From an uncultured Gammaproteobacteria bacterium (GTDB lineage: Bacteria; Pseudomonadota; Gammaproteobacteria; SZUA-152), in the NCBI GenBank assembly GCA_913009875.1, contig CAJVYS010000011.1, positions 1 to 45,015 on the forward strand: a stretch of 45,015 bases of DNA, read 5' to 3'. The notes under the pieces are model-generated. The model saw nothing but the letters and a program-made list of their open reading frames with translations. It was not told the DNA's origin and did not search any database. A program made the translations under genes and the position numbers. Below are positions 7,901 to 18,551 of this stretch, one piece after another (the first letter of the stretch is position 1; each line of letters begins with the position of its first letter).

Positions 7901-8112
7901 GGCGTGTTTCCTGTGGATGGGCGTCAGTGCAAAAAGGCACGACGCCCGCAGTGTTCTTCCCGTATTTGTCGGCATAACCCTCTGAAAGGTTTAGGAGAGT
8001 CTGCCGATTCGAAGGGGGGCAGAAGGTTGACACATTTGGCAGCTATTCGCCTCTAGGGAAAACATGTAGAGGTATCAGGTTATTGTGTATTTAACCCTGC
8101 AGGGTTGGGGGG

Positions 8113-10929
<2,817 letters not shown>

Positions 10930-10979
10930 GGGTGCGGCTCGCCGAAGGTGTAAAGGATTGCAGAAGGATAAGGGCGCGC

Positions 10980-10985
10980 ATTATA
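10980..10985 (-). promoter_or_regulatory. Probable valS promoter -10 element
   Basis: On the minus strand a perfect TATAAT sits about 51 bases upstream of the valS ATG. No good -35 hexamer is found at 16-18 bases; the nearest GC-rich TTGCCT is only 12 bases away, so the assignment rests on the -10 alone. Confidence 0.4.
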
Positions 10986-11112
10986 CCTTGGCGCCGAAGG
11001 CAAGCGCAGCCTATTGTGTGCTTGGGGTGAGAGGTGCCCCTGACATACAGTTCATGCAGTAGGGTGGACACTGCCCACCAAGGTATCCTTTTTTTACTCG
11101 GTAGGAGACCAG

Positions 11113-11175
11113 ATGAGTGATCAACCGAAGCCGCCGGCGTCAGTGGGCGGTGAATTTGCCTGTGAGTCATCGTGA
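11113..11175 (+). CDS. 20-residue mini-ORF with strong ribosome-binding site, coupled to the next gene
   Basis: ATG at 11113 is preceded by TAGGAGACCAG, a better ribosome-binding site than most in this window. It encodes 20 residues (MSDQPKPPASVGGEFACESS). Its TGA overlaps the GTG start of the following membrane protein in a GTGA arrangement (11172..11175), the layout of translational coupling. It could be a leader peptide, a real small protein, or the true N-terminus of the neighbour separated by a frameshift. The Pro-Pro-containing start of the peptide might slow ribosomes, but there is no other evidence for attenuation. Confidence 0.5.
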   Translation: MSDQPKPPASVGGEFACESS

Positions 11176-11753
11176 GCAAAGAACTTCTCAGCGCCGTTGC
11201 CATTGTTTTGACATTGGTCGCCTTTCTGCCGTACATACGCTCCATCCTGCGGGGAAATACGCGGCCGCACGTCTTTTCCTGGGTGATTTGGGGGTCGACT
11301 ACGTTTGTGGTCTTCCTCGCCCAGCTTGCTGACCGGGGTGGAGTCGGCGCATGGCCGATAGGTATTTCAGGCGTCATCACCCTCTGTGTTGCCGTCCTGG
11401 CCTATCTCAAGAAGTCGGATGCCACGATCACCCGGGTGGATTGGCTGTTTCTTGGTATGGCCATGACGGCCCTGCCGTTTTGGTATGTGACCGCTGATCC
11501 CTTGTGGGCGGTGGTGATATTGACAGCGGTGGATGTGCTCGGGTTCGGGCCGACCATCAGGAAGGCCTATGTCCACCCGCATGAGGAACAGTTGCTGTTT
11601 TACCTGATTTTTGTGGTGCGCAATGTCATCGCCATTGCGGCGCTGGAACATTATTCATTGACGACCGTATTATTTCCCGTGACGACAGCAGTTGTGTGCT
11701 TACTGTTTATTCTGATGGTGGCGTACAGGCGGCGGATGCTGGCAACCCGGTAG
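11172..11753 (+). CDS. PQ-loop/SemiSWEET-like integral membrane protein
   Basis: 193 residues with about six predicted membrane helices. The N-terminal segment VAFLPYIRSILRGNTRPHVF followed by SWVIWG looks like the PQ-loop pattern (P-Y, then G-x-x-x-P with an aromatic and W) of SWEET-type proteins, and a second similar element (VDVLGFGPTIRKAYVHPHEE) lies near residue 125. It would lie in the inner membrane. Substrate is unknown. The start is a GTG at 11172 overlapping the stop of a 20-codon ORF; no independent ribosome-binding site is visible, so its translation probably depends on that ORF. Confidence 0.7.
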   Translation: MSKELLSAVAIVLTLVAFLPYIRSILRGNTRPHVFSWVIWGSTTFVVFLAQLADRGGVGAWPIGISGVITLCVAVLAYLKKSDATITRVDWLFLGMAMTALPFWYVTADPLWAVVILTAVDVLGFGPTIRKAYVHPHEEQLLFYLIFVVRNVIAIAALEHYSLTTVLFPVTTAVVCLLFILMVAYRRRMLATR

Positions 11754-11901
11754 CGAGTAACCCGGATGAAATCCGGGGTGGGGCGGCTCAATGCCGCCCG
11801 ATTGACACCGTATTCCATCCAGGCTGCCTTGCTATCGTGTTGGCGGCCGGGTTTTCTGGGGCATAATCTTCCACGTTAAACGGGGCAGAGGGCGATTGGA
11901 C

Positions 11902-13185
11902 ATGGAGGCCGTGCAGGTCATTATCATCGGTGCCGGGGCGGCGGGGCTTAGTGCCGCCAAGGCACTGGCAGAACATCCCGACCTGGCGTGTATTCACCTG
12001 GAGGCCCAGGAGGGAGTGGGTGGCCGGGTAAAGACCTTTGCCAGCGAGGGTGGGCCGGCATTGGACAGCGGCGCATGCTTTGTTCACACCAAGGGTCTTA
12101 CGCTCTATCGGGAGGCCAGGCAGCGGGGGCTGTTGGCTTGCAGTGGCAAGGCGGCACTGCTGCTGGCAGGCCGCTACACGCCCGTCTGGCGGTTTTTCTG
12201 CCAGCATGCGCTGTCTAATCTGCGCCCGTTCAAGCAGATGACACCCCGCTTCTACCGCGCTGACGATCCGCGGCAAAGCCTGGGCCAGCTGATTTCCGCT
12301 CTTGATTTCACGCCACCAGTGGCGGGCCTTGTGCGCAGTACCCTGGGTAGTTCCCTGGGTTGTGCCGTCGAACAGGTGGGGGTGCTGGCGCTACGGCAGA
12401 GCTTGCAACAGGCCAATATTCGCCTGGGCCGGGACACCATCCAACAGACATTGAAACGACCGCTGGCCACCCTGCTGGCGGAGATCTATGCGCCGCAAAC
12501 TGCCAGGGTGCTTACCGGCCATCCGGTGACCGCCATCGACTATCAAGGCGCAGCGGTGAAAGTGCAATGCCAAAATGGTCCGCGCTTTGTGGCGGACAAG
12601 GTCATCATCACGGTACCGCTGGCGGTTTTACAACAGGAACGAATCCAGTTTGATCCCCCTTTGCCCGCCGGGCATCAACAGGCGATAGCCCGCCTGGGTA
12701 TGGGCCAGGGGCTCAAGCTGCGGCTGCAATTCAGCAAAGTGTTCTGGAAAAAAAGACTGCGGCAGTTGATTAACACCGATGGCCTGTTTCACTTCTGGAT
12801 TCCCGATCCTGCCCAGGCGGTGATGATGGTATTTTATGTGGCCGCAGCCGCTGAGGCGCTGGACGAGCAGGCCGCGTTGGCCAGAGTGATGGATACCTTG
12901 CGCACGGCTTTTGCCTTGGATATCGCGCCGCTGCTGGTATCCAGTCAGCTGGAAAACTGGTCGGCCAATCCGTTCATCGGCGGGCTCTATTCTTTTGATG
13001 CCATTGGCTCGGAAGGGGCCCGTACCCAGCTCCAGGCACCGGTTGCCGACCGCCTCTATCTGGCCGGAGAGGCAACCGTGGAGGGGTACTTTGCCACAGT
13101 GGATGGGGCTATTGAGTCGGGTAGACGGGCGGCTCAACAGATACTGGATCAGCTCACCGGGGCAGGTTCAGGAAATTCTCTGTGA
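11902..13185 (+). CDS. FAD-dependent amine oxidase (monoamine/polyamine oxidase family)
   Basis: About 427 residues. The N-terminus carries the dinucleotide-binding fold VIIIGAGAAGLSAAKAL and then GVGGRVKTF, the GGR motif of the amine oxidase flavoproteins. The C-terminus has LYLAGEATVEGYFATVDGAIESG, the family FAD-closing motif. Cytoplasmic, with no signal peptide. It would oxidise a primary or secondary amine using O2; the substrate is not predictable. I chose the ATG at 11902; an in-frame TTG two codons upstream is possible. It stands alone on the plus strand, followed by a MITE-like element. Confidence 0.9.
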   Translation: MEAVQVIIIGAGAAGLSAAKALAEHPDLACIHLEAQEGVGGRVKTFASEGGPALDSGACFVHTKGLTLYREARQRGLLACSGKAALLLAGRYTPVWRFFCQHALSNLRPFKQMTPRFYRADDPRQSLGQLISALDFTPPVAGLVRSTLGSSLGCAVEQVGVLALRQSLQQANIRLGRDTIQQTLKRPLATLLAEIYAPQTARVLTGHPVTAIDYQGAAVKVQCQNGPRFVADKVIITVPLAVLQQERIQFDPPLPAGHQQAIARLGMGQGLKLRLQFSKVFWKKRLRQLINTDGLFHFWIPDPAQAVMMVFYVAAAAEALDEQAALARVMDTLRTAFALDIAPLLVSSQLENWSANPFIGGLYSFDAIGSEGARTQLQAPVADRLYLAGEATVEGYFATVDGAIESGRRAAQQILDQLTGAGSGNSL

Positions 13186-13231
13186 GCCGGGTGTGCTGCG
13201 AGGTTTTCCTGCGACTCACTCCAAAAAGTTG

Positions 13232-13494
13232 CTAAGACAAACGATAACAAAGCCTCATTCAGAGCGCCCCACACGCCCCGGATCAAGGCGCGGCTCGCAG
13301 GGAATGGCTGGCCCTTTTCAAGAGCCGTAACGCCGAGCCGGGGCGTGTGGGACGCTCCCTGCGGGCGAGCCTCTGGGCGGCCATCCGCGGCGTTGCGGTG
13401 GCTTGACAGGGAACCACCCTGCCGGCGCTACCGCGCCTTGCGGGCTGACCGCCCAGAGACTCGCTGAATGAGGCTTTGTTATCGTTTGTCTTAG
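13232..13494. mobile_element. MITE-like element with 31-bp perfect terminal inverted repeats
   Basis: Bases 13232..13262 are the exact reverse complement of 13464..13494 (31 of 31; ends CTAAGACAAACG and CGTTTGTCTTAG). The 201-bp interior has two further stem pairs, GCGCCCCACACGCCCCGG against CCGGGGCGTGTGGGACGC, and CGAGCCTCTGGGCGG against CCGCCCAGAGACTCG, so the whole element can fold into a branched structure. It has no transposase or convincing ORF. No clear target-site duplication flanks it. It looks like a non-autonomous transposable element or a large structured intergenic repeat. It fills most of the gene-free stretch 13186..13576; the remainder shows nothing. Confidence 0.65.
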
Positions 13495-13576
13495 ATAAGC
13501 GAGTAGTGTGGATGAAACCGGAGATGGGAAGAGGGAAGACTCAACACCTCCCGGATTACGCAGCGCTCCATCCAGG

Positions 13577-13846
13577 CTACCTTGCTTCAATAGCCTTTTT
13601 AAGTTCTTGTTTCCTTTGTTCTTCAATGTCATTCCAATGTCTGTTGCATAACGCCCCTTCAAATGAATACAAATAGTAACAGACAGGCAAAGTCTCATTG
13701 GGATGGTTTTTTTTAATCATTTTATGTGCTTCAACTGCACCATAAAATCGCAATTCCTCCTCAGAAAAAATACCCGCCTCGTTTAATCGGGCTGCTATCT
13801 TGGCGCCTATATTTTTTAGCTCAGTCAAGGTTCTGTTTGTCATCAT
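13577..13846 (-). CDS. Stand-alone TfoX C-terminal domain protein
   Basis: 89 residues. LTELKNIGAKIAARLNEAGIFSEEELRFYGAVEAHKMI is the helix-hairpin-helix-like start of the TfoX C-terminal domain, and YSFEGALCNRHWNDIEEQRKQELKKAIE matches its conserved end. The N-terminal TfoX domain of competence regulator Sxy is absent, as in many short family members of unknown role. Two adjacent ATGs (13846, 13843) follow AAGAAGG. The longer upstream frame to 13924 runs into repeat sequence and is not accepted. It is flanked by repeats on both sides and is more AT-rich than its neighbours, suggesting it was acquired. Confidence 0.8.
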   Translation of the reverse strand: MMTNRTLTELKNIGAKIAARLNEAGIFSEEELRFYGAVEAHKMIKKNHPNETLPVCYYLYSFEGALCNRHWNDIEEQRKQELKKAIEAR

Positions 13847-13871
13847 AACCTTCTTGATATTCCTCGGCGAG

Positions 13872-14082
13872 GTAGGTTGGGGTGAGAAACAAACCCCAAC
13901 ATAATTGTAACGTGAATGCCTCATTGGCCTTGATAATTAAAATAAATTTATTTGTGGTGACTTGAATATGCCTCTGGCAGCGAAAGGTTGTTCTGGCATG
14001 TTGCCTACACGGACGCAGGCAAGGAGCGTGAGCATGAGGCGGAAGCTTTGGGGTTCACAAAAAATGTTCACCCCAACCTACG
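13872..14082. repeat. Pair of GTAGGTTGGGGTGA...CCCCAAC repeats in inverted orientation
   Basis: A copy of the GGTTGGGGTGA / ACCCCAAC palindromic repeat lies at 13872..13900, and a second, reverse-oriented copy at about 14046..14082. Further copies are at 19510..19543 and, degenerate, about 20176..20208. Between them (13901..14045) I see no gene. The pair brackets the gene-free stretch upstream of the TfoX-like gene. Confidence 0.75.
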
Positions 14083-14100
14083 TACTAGCAACACACCGTT

Positions 14101-14169
14101 ATGCCGGGCCTGACCCGGTATCCAGGAAGTCATTGAAACCATTGGATTCCGGGTCAAGCCCGGAATGAC
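14101..14169. repeat. Palindromic repeat pair (GTCATTCCGGG-type)
   Basis: Two imperfect inverted arms, ATGCCGGGCCTGACCCGG and CCGGGTCAAGCCCGGAATGAC, each themselves palindromic, span 14101..14169. Related copies with GGCC-type cores are at 16952..17017 and 44606..44632. The rest of 14170..14260 shows no gene or signal. Confidence 0.8.
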
Positions 14170-14260
14170 GAAGAACGGTTGTTCAAATGCATGTCCCCAA
14201 GGGTGTCCAACGCGTCGCTTGCTCCCACGGGTTGGCCACTGACACGGTTGTGAGGTTTTG

Positions 14261-15901
14261 TTAGCGGGACAGTGGTGAATCCACATACTGACTGACATCC
14301 CCAAGATGCTGGTCCAACTGTTCCGTGTCGTCCAGCTCATCGTCATCCATGTCGTGATAATCAGGGTCGAGGCGGGATTTGGCGCTGGGGATGCTCACGG
14401 TGAATTGCACGCCGCCGATGTCCAGGGGTTTGAAGAGCAGTTTCTGCCGGGTCTTGAGCGGGGTGATTTCCAGGCACCAGCGCGGGTGGTCGGGGTTTTG
14501 CGGGTCGAGGAAGAGGGTGGCGCCGCCGTTGTCGGGCGGTTCGACGGACCAGGTTTTCTGCGTGGCCTGCGAGGTTATCTCGATGCTGGTGATAGTCTCT
14601 TTGAAGCGGTATTCCATGCTGGCCAGGGTCTTCTCGCTCCCGACGCCGTCTTCTGCCATCCGGCAGCGTGGCAGGCGGTTTTCATCCAGCTGCGTGTGGA
14701 TGATCTCGGTGAGCTTTTCGCCGTTGTCGAGTTCGATGCGGATGACGTAGGCGTCTTCACGATTGCGGATATTTTCGACGTGGATCGTGCTCTCATAACC
14801 CTTGGCGATTTCGTTGACGAAATACAGTCCCAGTCCCTTGCCGGTGTTTTCCCGGTTGTTGCCGGAGATTTCGCGCGCCCGCTTGGTGGAATAGCCCAGC
14901 TGGAAGATCTTGTCGCGCATCTCGTCGGGGATTTCCGGGCCGCGGTTGTAGATGGACAGGCGTATGCGGTCGCCGTCGTCGGCGAGGCGGATGGCGACCC
15001 GCGCGTGGGGGTTTTTCTGGCGTTTTTTGCCGCTGTAAAAGAGGGCGTTGTTGATCAGATTTTCCGTCAGCAGCACCAGGTAGTTTTCATCGCCCAGCAG
15101 CTCGCCGTCGGCGCGCAGCTCGATGTGGAAGCGATCGTCTTGGTAACGCCAGGCGTTGTCGTCGCCGTTGCTGTTCGGCTGTGCCAGGTCGTTGTCGATG
15201 AAACCGTGCACGGCCTTGCGTATCGCCTGGCGGGCGGGGAAGGTGGGTGAGTAGGGGGAGGCCTCGCCATCGCCGGCCAGCAGTTGCTGGTAATACTGTT
15301 CCTCGTATTCGTACAGCTTGTTGGCGATGTACATGGCGATGTTGTCGGTGGTGGAGAGGTCGAGCAGGACCCACAGATAGGCCATGCTGTCGAGGGCTTC
15401 GCGGTATTGCTTGGCATCCGTGTGGTCAGCGGTCTGCATGGCCTGCCTCAGTGAACTGACCACCTTGTCATAACAGATGACGCCGTTGTGGCGGACTTCG
15501 GCGGCGATGTTACGGAAGTGCAGAAACTTTTCATCGTATTCGATGTGTTCCAGCAGGCGGTCGCTGATGAAGAGTTTGAGTTTGTCGGCGTGATCCGAGT
15601 ATTTTCGCACCTTGTGTTGCAGCTTGTTTTTGCCCTGCAGTAGCTCCTTGATTTGCTGCTCGTATCGCTGCACCTGCAGGTCGAAGGATTGCCGTCGCTG
15701 GTGGAACCGATAACTGTCGAAAAATATGGCAGCGGCAAAAACAAACAGTGATAGAAATCGGTAGGGAGATTCGACCAGCTCGGCCGGCAGCGGGTAGAAG
15801 CTGCTCATTTCGCTGCTGCTGGACGTGTACAGATAGGCGGCCGTCAGTATGCCGGTGATGGCGCTTAGCCAGGGGTAGTTGAGTTTGGCCATTTTATTCA
15901 T
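14261..15901 (-). CDS. Membrane sensor histidine kinase of unusual type
   Basis: 546 residues. Two N-terminal membrane helices (about 10-26 and 49-65) are followed by a coiled coil (about 68-110), a helical region, then a HATPase_c domain (about 255-385) with N-box ENLINNALFYSG, IRLSIYNRGPEIPDE (G1-like) and GKGLGLYFVNEIA (G2). A phospho-accepting His is not certain: FRNIAAEVRHNGVICYDKV near residue 135 is the best candidate and does not match a standard H-box. A further C-terminal domain (about 385-520) of unknown type follows. It is 45 bases downstream of a response regulator gene on the same strand, so it is probably its partner. The start ATG at 15901 has AAGG six bases upstream. Confidence 0.82.
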   Translation of the reverse strand: MNKMAKLNYPWLSAITGILTAAYLYTSSSSEMSSFYPLPAELVESPYRFLSLFVFAAAIFFDSYRFHQRRQSFDLQVQRYEQQIKELLQGKNKLQHKVRKYSDHADKLKLFISDRLLEHIEYDEKFLHFRNIAAEVRHNGVICYDKVVSSLRQAMQTADHTDAKQYREALDSMAYLWVLLDLSTTDNIAMYIANKLYEYEEQYYQQLLAGDGEASPYSPTFPARQAIRKAVHGFIDNDLAQPNSNGDDNAWRYQDDRFHIELRADGELLGDENYLVLLTENLINNALFYSGKKRQKNPHARVAIRLADDGDRIRLSIYNRGPEIPDEMRDKIFQLGYSTKRAREISGNNRENTGKGLGLYFVNEIAKGYESTIHVENIRNREDAYVIRIELDNGEKLTEIIHTQLDENRLPRCRMAEDGVGSEKTLASMEYRFKETITSIEITSQATQKTWSVEPPDNGGATLFLDPQNPDHPRWCLEITPLKTRQKLLFKPLDIGGVQFTVSIPSAKSRLDPDYHDMDDDELDDTEQLDQHLGDVSQYVDSPLSR

Positions 15902-15946
15902 GGCTTGCCTTTTGTCTGCTGTTTTATAGTTGGTCTGTGAGGATAA

Positions 15947-16753
15947 CTACTCACCGTTATCCGCTATCCATTGATAGGCGCTACTGCCGCCAAAGGTCAC
16001 AATGCCTTTGCCCTGTTTGCACATGTCCAGAAAACGCCCACTGCCACCTTCGGCGGCATCGAAGGCGCGCCGCAGGGTCTTGATGTGTTGCCGGTAGGTG
16101 GCGTGTGCATAGGTGTCAGGGTTGGCATCCAGGTATTCGCCCATCTGTGCGGTGCTGACCGGCCGGGGTGACCGTTCTACCAGACAACGTAGCATCTTGC
16201 GCGGCGTGGGCGCCAGGGGGCGGCGCGGGTTGTCGGGATTCATGAGTTTGTTGCCGCGCCAGTAAACCTGCCAGGTGTCGAGATCCAGCTGCAGTGCGCC
16301 GGAGGTGAGGATGTTGTCGGGCAACTCCCGCTTATCACTGCCTTGCAGGGCGGTTTGGCGCAGTGCAGCCTTGATGCGCCAGCATAGAACCTCTTCGGCA
16401 TTGTGTTGGTGCTTGGAGACGAAGTCCCGGGCGTGGTACTGCTCCAGCGCATCGCGCTCAAGCCCGGTGCCGCTGTGCTCGGAGAGGAAAACGATGGGCA
16501 GGCCCGGCCATTTCTTCTGCAGCGCGCTGGAGACACAAAAGCCCGCCTGGTCGTGGCCATTCATGTGTGCATCGAGGATGGCGATGTCCGGCGCATCATC
16601 CTTGCGGCAGAGGGCAATGTGCTGGCGCGCCGCCTCGGAAAACTTGAATACAGTCAGTAAGTTGTTCTGCCCATCGAAATCACTGGACTCCAGCGCCGCC
16701 CGGAAGCGGTCTATCCAGTGAGACTGGTCCTCGACCCAGAAAATCTTTGCCAT
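15947..16753 (-). CDS. OmpR-type response regulator (receiver + winged helix)
   Basis: 268 residues. The receiver domain has the acidic pair in VEDQ (residues 6-8), the phospho-acceptor Asp in IAILDAHM (about 60), Ser in FLSEHSG (about 90) and Lys in FVSKHQ (about 112). The C-terminal DNA-binding domain (about 165-265) shows the winged-helix layout LAPTPRKMLRCLVERSPRPVSTAQMGEYL ... YRQHIKTLRRAF ... GKGIVTF. I chose the ATG at 16753 because GAAGGG lies 7 bases upstream; a GTG two codons earlier is possible. It precedes the histidine kinase and is divergent from a membrane protein/VWA lipoprotein pair, which are its obvious candidate targets. Confidence 0.88.
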   Translation of the reverse strand: MAKIFWVEDQSHWIDRFRAALESSDFDGQNNLLTVFKFSEAARQHIALCRKDDAPDIAILDAHMNGHDQAGFCVSSALQKKWPGLPIVFLSEHSGTGLERDALEQYHARDFVSKHQHNAEEVLCWRIKAALRQTALQGSDKRELPDNILTSGALQLDLDTWQVYWRGNKLMNPDNPRRPLAPTPRKMLRCLVERSPRPVSTAQMGEYLDANPDTYAHATYRQHIKTLRRAFDAAEGGSGRFLDMCKQGKGIVTFGGSSAYQWIADNGE

Positions 16754-16951
16754 CTGCACGCCCTTCGGCCGTTCTCATTTCTCCCTCAATAGTAACCAAA
16801 TCACCGCAAAAATGTGTGATGTGTCCATCGCCGTGAAAAATATCTGCCGGTGAGCGATGGTTTTCACAAGTTTTTTACGGCCCCTTGTTACAACTATCGA
16901 CAAGGCCACGCGAGGTTCGCGGGCAAGACTGAAAGAGTCTCTGATTGATCC

Positions 16952-17017
16952 GTCATCCCGGCGTAGGCCGGGATCCAGGAATTCAAGGTACTGGATTCCG
17001 GCCTGTGCCGGAATGAC
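16952..17017. repeat. Palindromic repeat pair in a divergent promoter region
   Basis: GTCATCCCGGCGTAGGCCGGGATCC and GGATTCCGGCCTGTGCCGGAATGAC form an imperfect inverted pair at 16952..17017, of the widespread proteobacterial GTCATTCCGGC class. It lies in the 319-base gene-free stretch 16754..17072 between the response regulator and the membrane protein gene. No clear promoter hexamers were found in the rest. Confidence 0.85.
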
Positions 17018-17072
17018 AAAAGGGAGATTGGTCAGAGGTTCCTTAAATCGATAATTGAATGAGGAAACAGTT

Positions 17073-18542
17073 ATGAATGCCATGGATTTGTTAATGGTCT
17101 GGTCGGACAGCCCCGGTGTGTCATCCGCCATCTGGCTGGCGGTGCTGGTGTTTGTCATGTACCTGGCGAGAACGCCGGCGCATCAATTGATTCGCTCGGT
17201 GAGTGGGACGCTGCACAGTGCCCTGCGGCTGGCGGCGCGTTCGCTGCGGAAGATGGAGGAACGCCTGAGCGCCCGTAACAAGGAGGTGATTCTTTCCAAC
17301 GGCCGGGATAACGCCGAGCGTGCCATCGAGCGGGAGTTTCATCGTGTGAATGCGGTGGTCGCGCGGGATCTGGCGGAGTACCCGGCCATCCATCGCGAGA
17401 TTAAGGAGACCATCGACAGGATTGAGGCGGATTATCAGAACGCCAGCGATGTGCCGCCGTTGCCGCCGGCCTGGCTGGATGCCGTGGACACCATTTCGAA
17501 AGTCGCCAAAGGCGGTGACAGCACCGTGGCGCGCATCCTCGAAAATATCGCCGAGACGCTGGAAGATGCGCACAAGGAGACCCTCAAGGCCTATCAGGAC
17601 AGCAGCCGGGAACGTCATGGCCTGCTCAAGGACATGCAGCCCGAATGGCGTAAGCTGCAGCAGTCGGTGGGTCAGGCGCAGGGCGCCGTGGCGGGGCTGG
17701 ATGAGCGTACCCAGTCCATCGATGCGCACATGCAGCATTACGAAGAGATTCGACGTGGTGAGGACCATGCGGCGCGCATGTTGACTTCATCGTCGCTGAC
17801 CCAGTTCTTCATTTCCGGACTGGTGCTGGTGATCGCGATCCTTGGCGGCGTCATCAACTTTCAGTTGATCGCCCTGCCCATGTCAGAGATGGTGGGCGGT
17901 ACCAGCCAGCTCGGCCCGGTGCGCACCGCCGATGTGGCGGCCATGGTGATCATCATGGTGGAAGTTGCCATGGGTTTGTTTCTGCTGGAGTCGCTGCGCA
18001 TCACGCGGTTGTTTCCCGTCATCGGCAGCATGGATGATGCGATGCGCAAACGCATGATCGTGATCACTTTCAGTATCCTGTTCATCCTGGCCTCCATCGA
18101 GGCATCGCTGGCCTACATGCGCGACCTGCTGGCGATGGATCGTGAGGCGATCGCCCAGTCACTGGCCGGGTCGGGCGTGGTCGAGGCGCAGTTCCGCTGG
18201 ATTCCCTCCATCGGGCAGATGGTGATGGGCTTCATTCTGCCCTTTACGCTGGCCTTCGTCGCCATTCCTCTGGAGTCCTTCATCCACTCGTCGCGTACCG
18301 TCATGGGCATAGTGATGACCGGACTGTTGCGTAGTATCGCCTTCGTTCTGCGGCTGCTGGGTAATCTCAGTTACCAGATAGGCAAGGTGCTGGCGAGTCT
18401 CTATGACCTCGTCATCATGCTGCCGCTGCGCATCGAACAGATGGTCACCGGTCTGGGTAAAAAGCGAGAGCCCTCATTGAATGAAGATTATGAAGATGAA
18501 GTGCCGGTGGAAGCGTTGGCCACCAAACGCTCAACAAAATAA
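17073..18542 (+). CDS. Multi-pass membrane protein with long cytoplasmic/periplasmic coiled coil, partner of a VWA lipoprotein
   Basis: 489 residues, family not recognised. One N-terminal membrane helix (about 15-35) is followed by about 180 residues of charged, mostly helical sequence likely to form coiled coil (LRKMEERLSARNKEV ... IKETIDRIEADYQ ... LDERTQSIDAHMQHYEEI). Then come about five membrane segments between residues 235 and 430 (for example FFISGLVLVIAILGGVI, VIIMVEVAMGLFLLES, MIVITFSILFILASIEASL). A short acidic tail (NEDYEDEVPVE) ends it. The ATG at 17073 has GAGGA seven bases upstream. The VWA lipoprotein gene starts nine bases after its stop, so the two form an operon, divergent from a two-component system. 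Confidence 0.75.
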   Translation: MNAMDLLMVWSDSPGVSSAIWLAVLVFVMYLARTPAHQLIRSVSGTLHSALRLAARSLRKMEERLSARNKEVILSNGRDNAERAIEREFHRVNAVVARDLAEYPAIHREIKETIDRIEADYQNASDVPPLPPAWLDAVDTISKVAKGGDSTVARILENIAETLEDAHKETLKAYQDSSRERHGLLKDMQPEWRKLQQSVGQAQGAVAGLDERTQSIDAHMQHYEEIRRGEDHAARMLTSSSLTQFFISGLVLVIAILGGVINFQLIALPMSEMVGGTSQLGPVRTADVAAMVIIMVEVAMGLFLLESLRITRLFPVIGSMDDAMRKRMIVITFSILFILASIEASLAYMRDLLAMDREAIAQSLAGSGVVEAQFRWIPSIGQMVMGFILPFTLAFVAIPLESFIHSSRTVMGIVMTGLLRSIAFVLRLLGNLSYQIGKVLASLYDLVIMLPLRIEQMVTGLGKKREPSLNEDYEDEVPVEALATKRSTK

Positions 18543-18551
18543 AAGGAGTCT

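Noticed and set aside
8093-8106. 14-bp palindrome AACCCTGCAGGGTT just after valS as a terminator
   Set aside because: Self-complementary without a loop and with no T-run on the valS strand, so it is not a convincing intrinsic terminator.
13318-13698. 126-codon minus-strand frame ending in the MITE-like element
   Set aside because: It translates one terminal inverted repeat and internal stems; no RBS, and it overlaps the better-supported TfoX-like gene.
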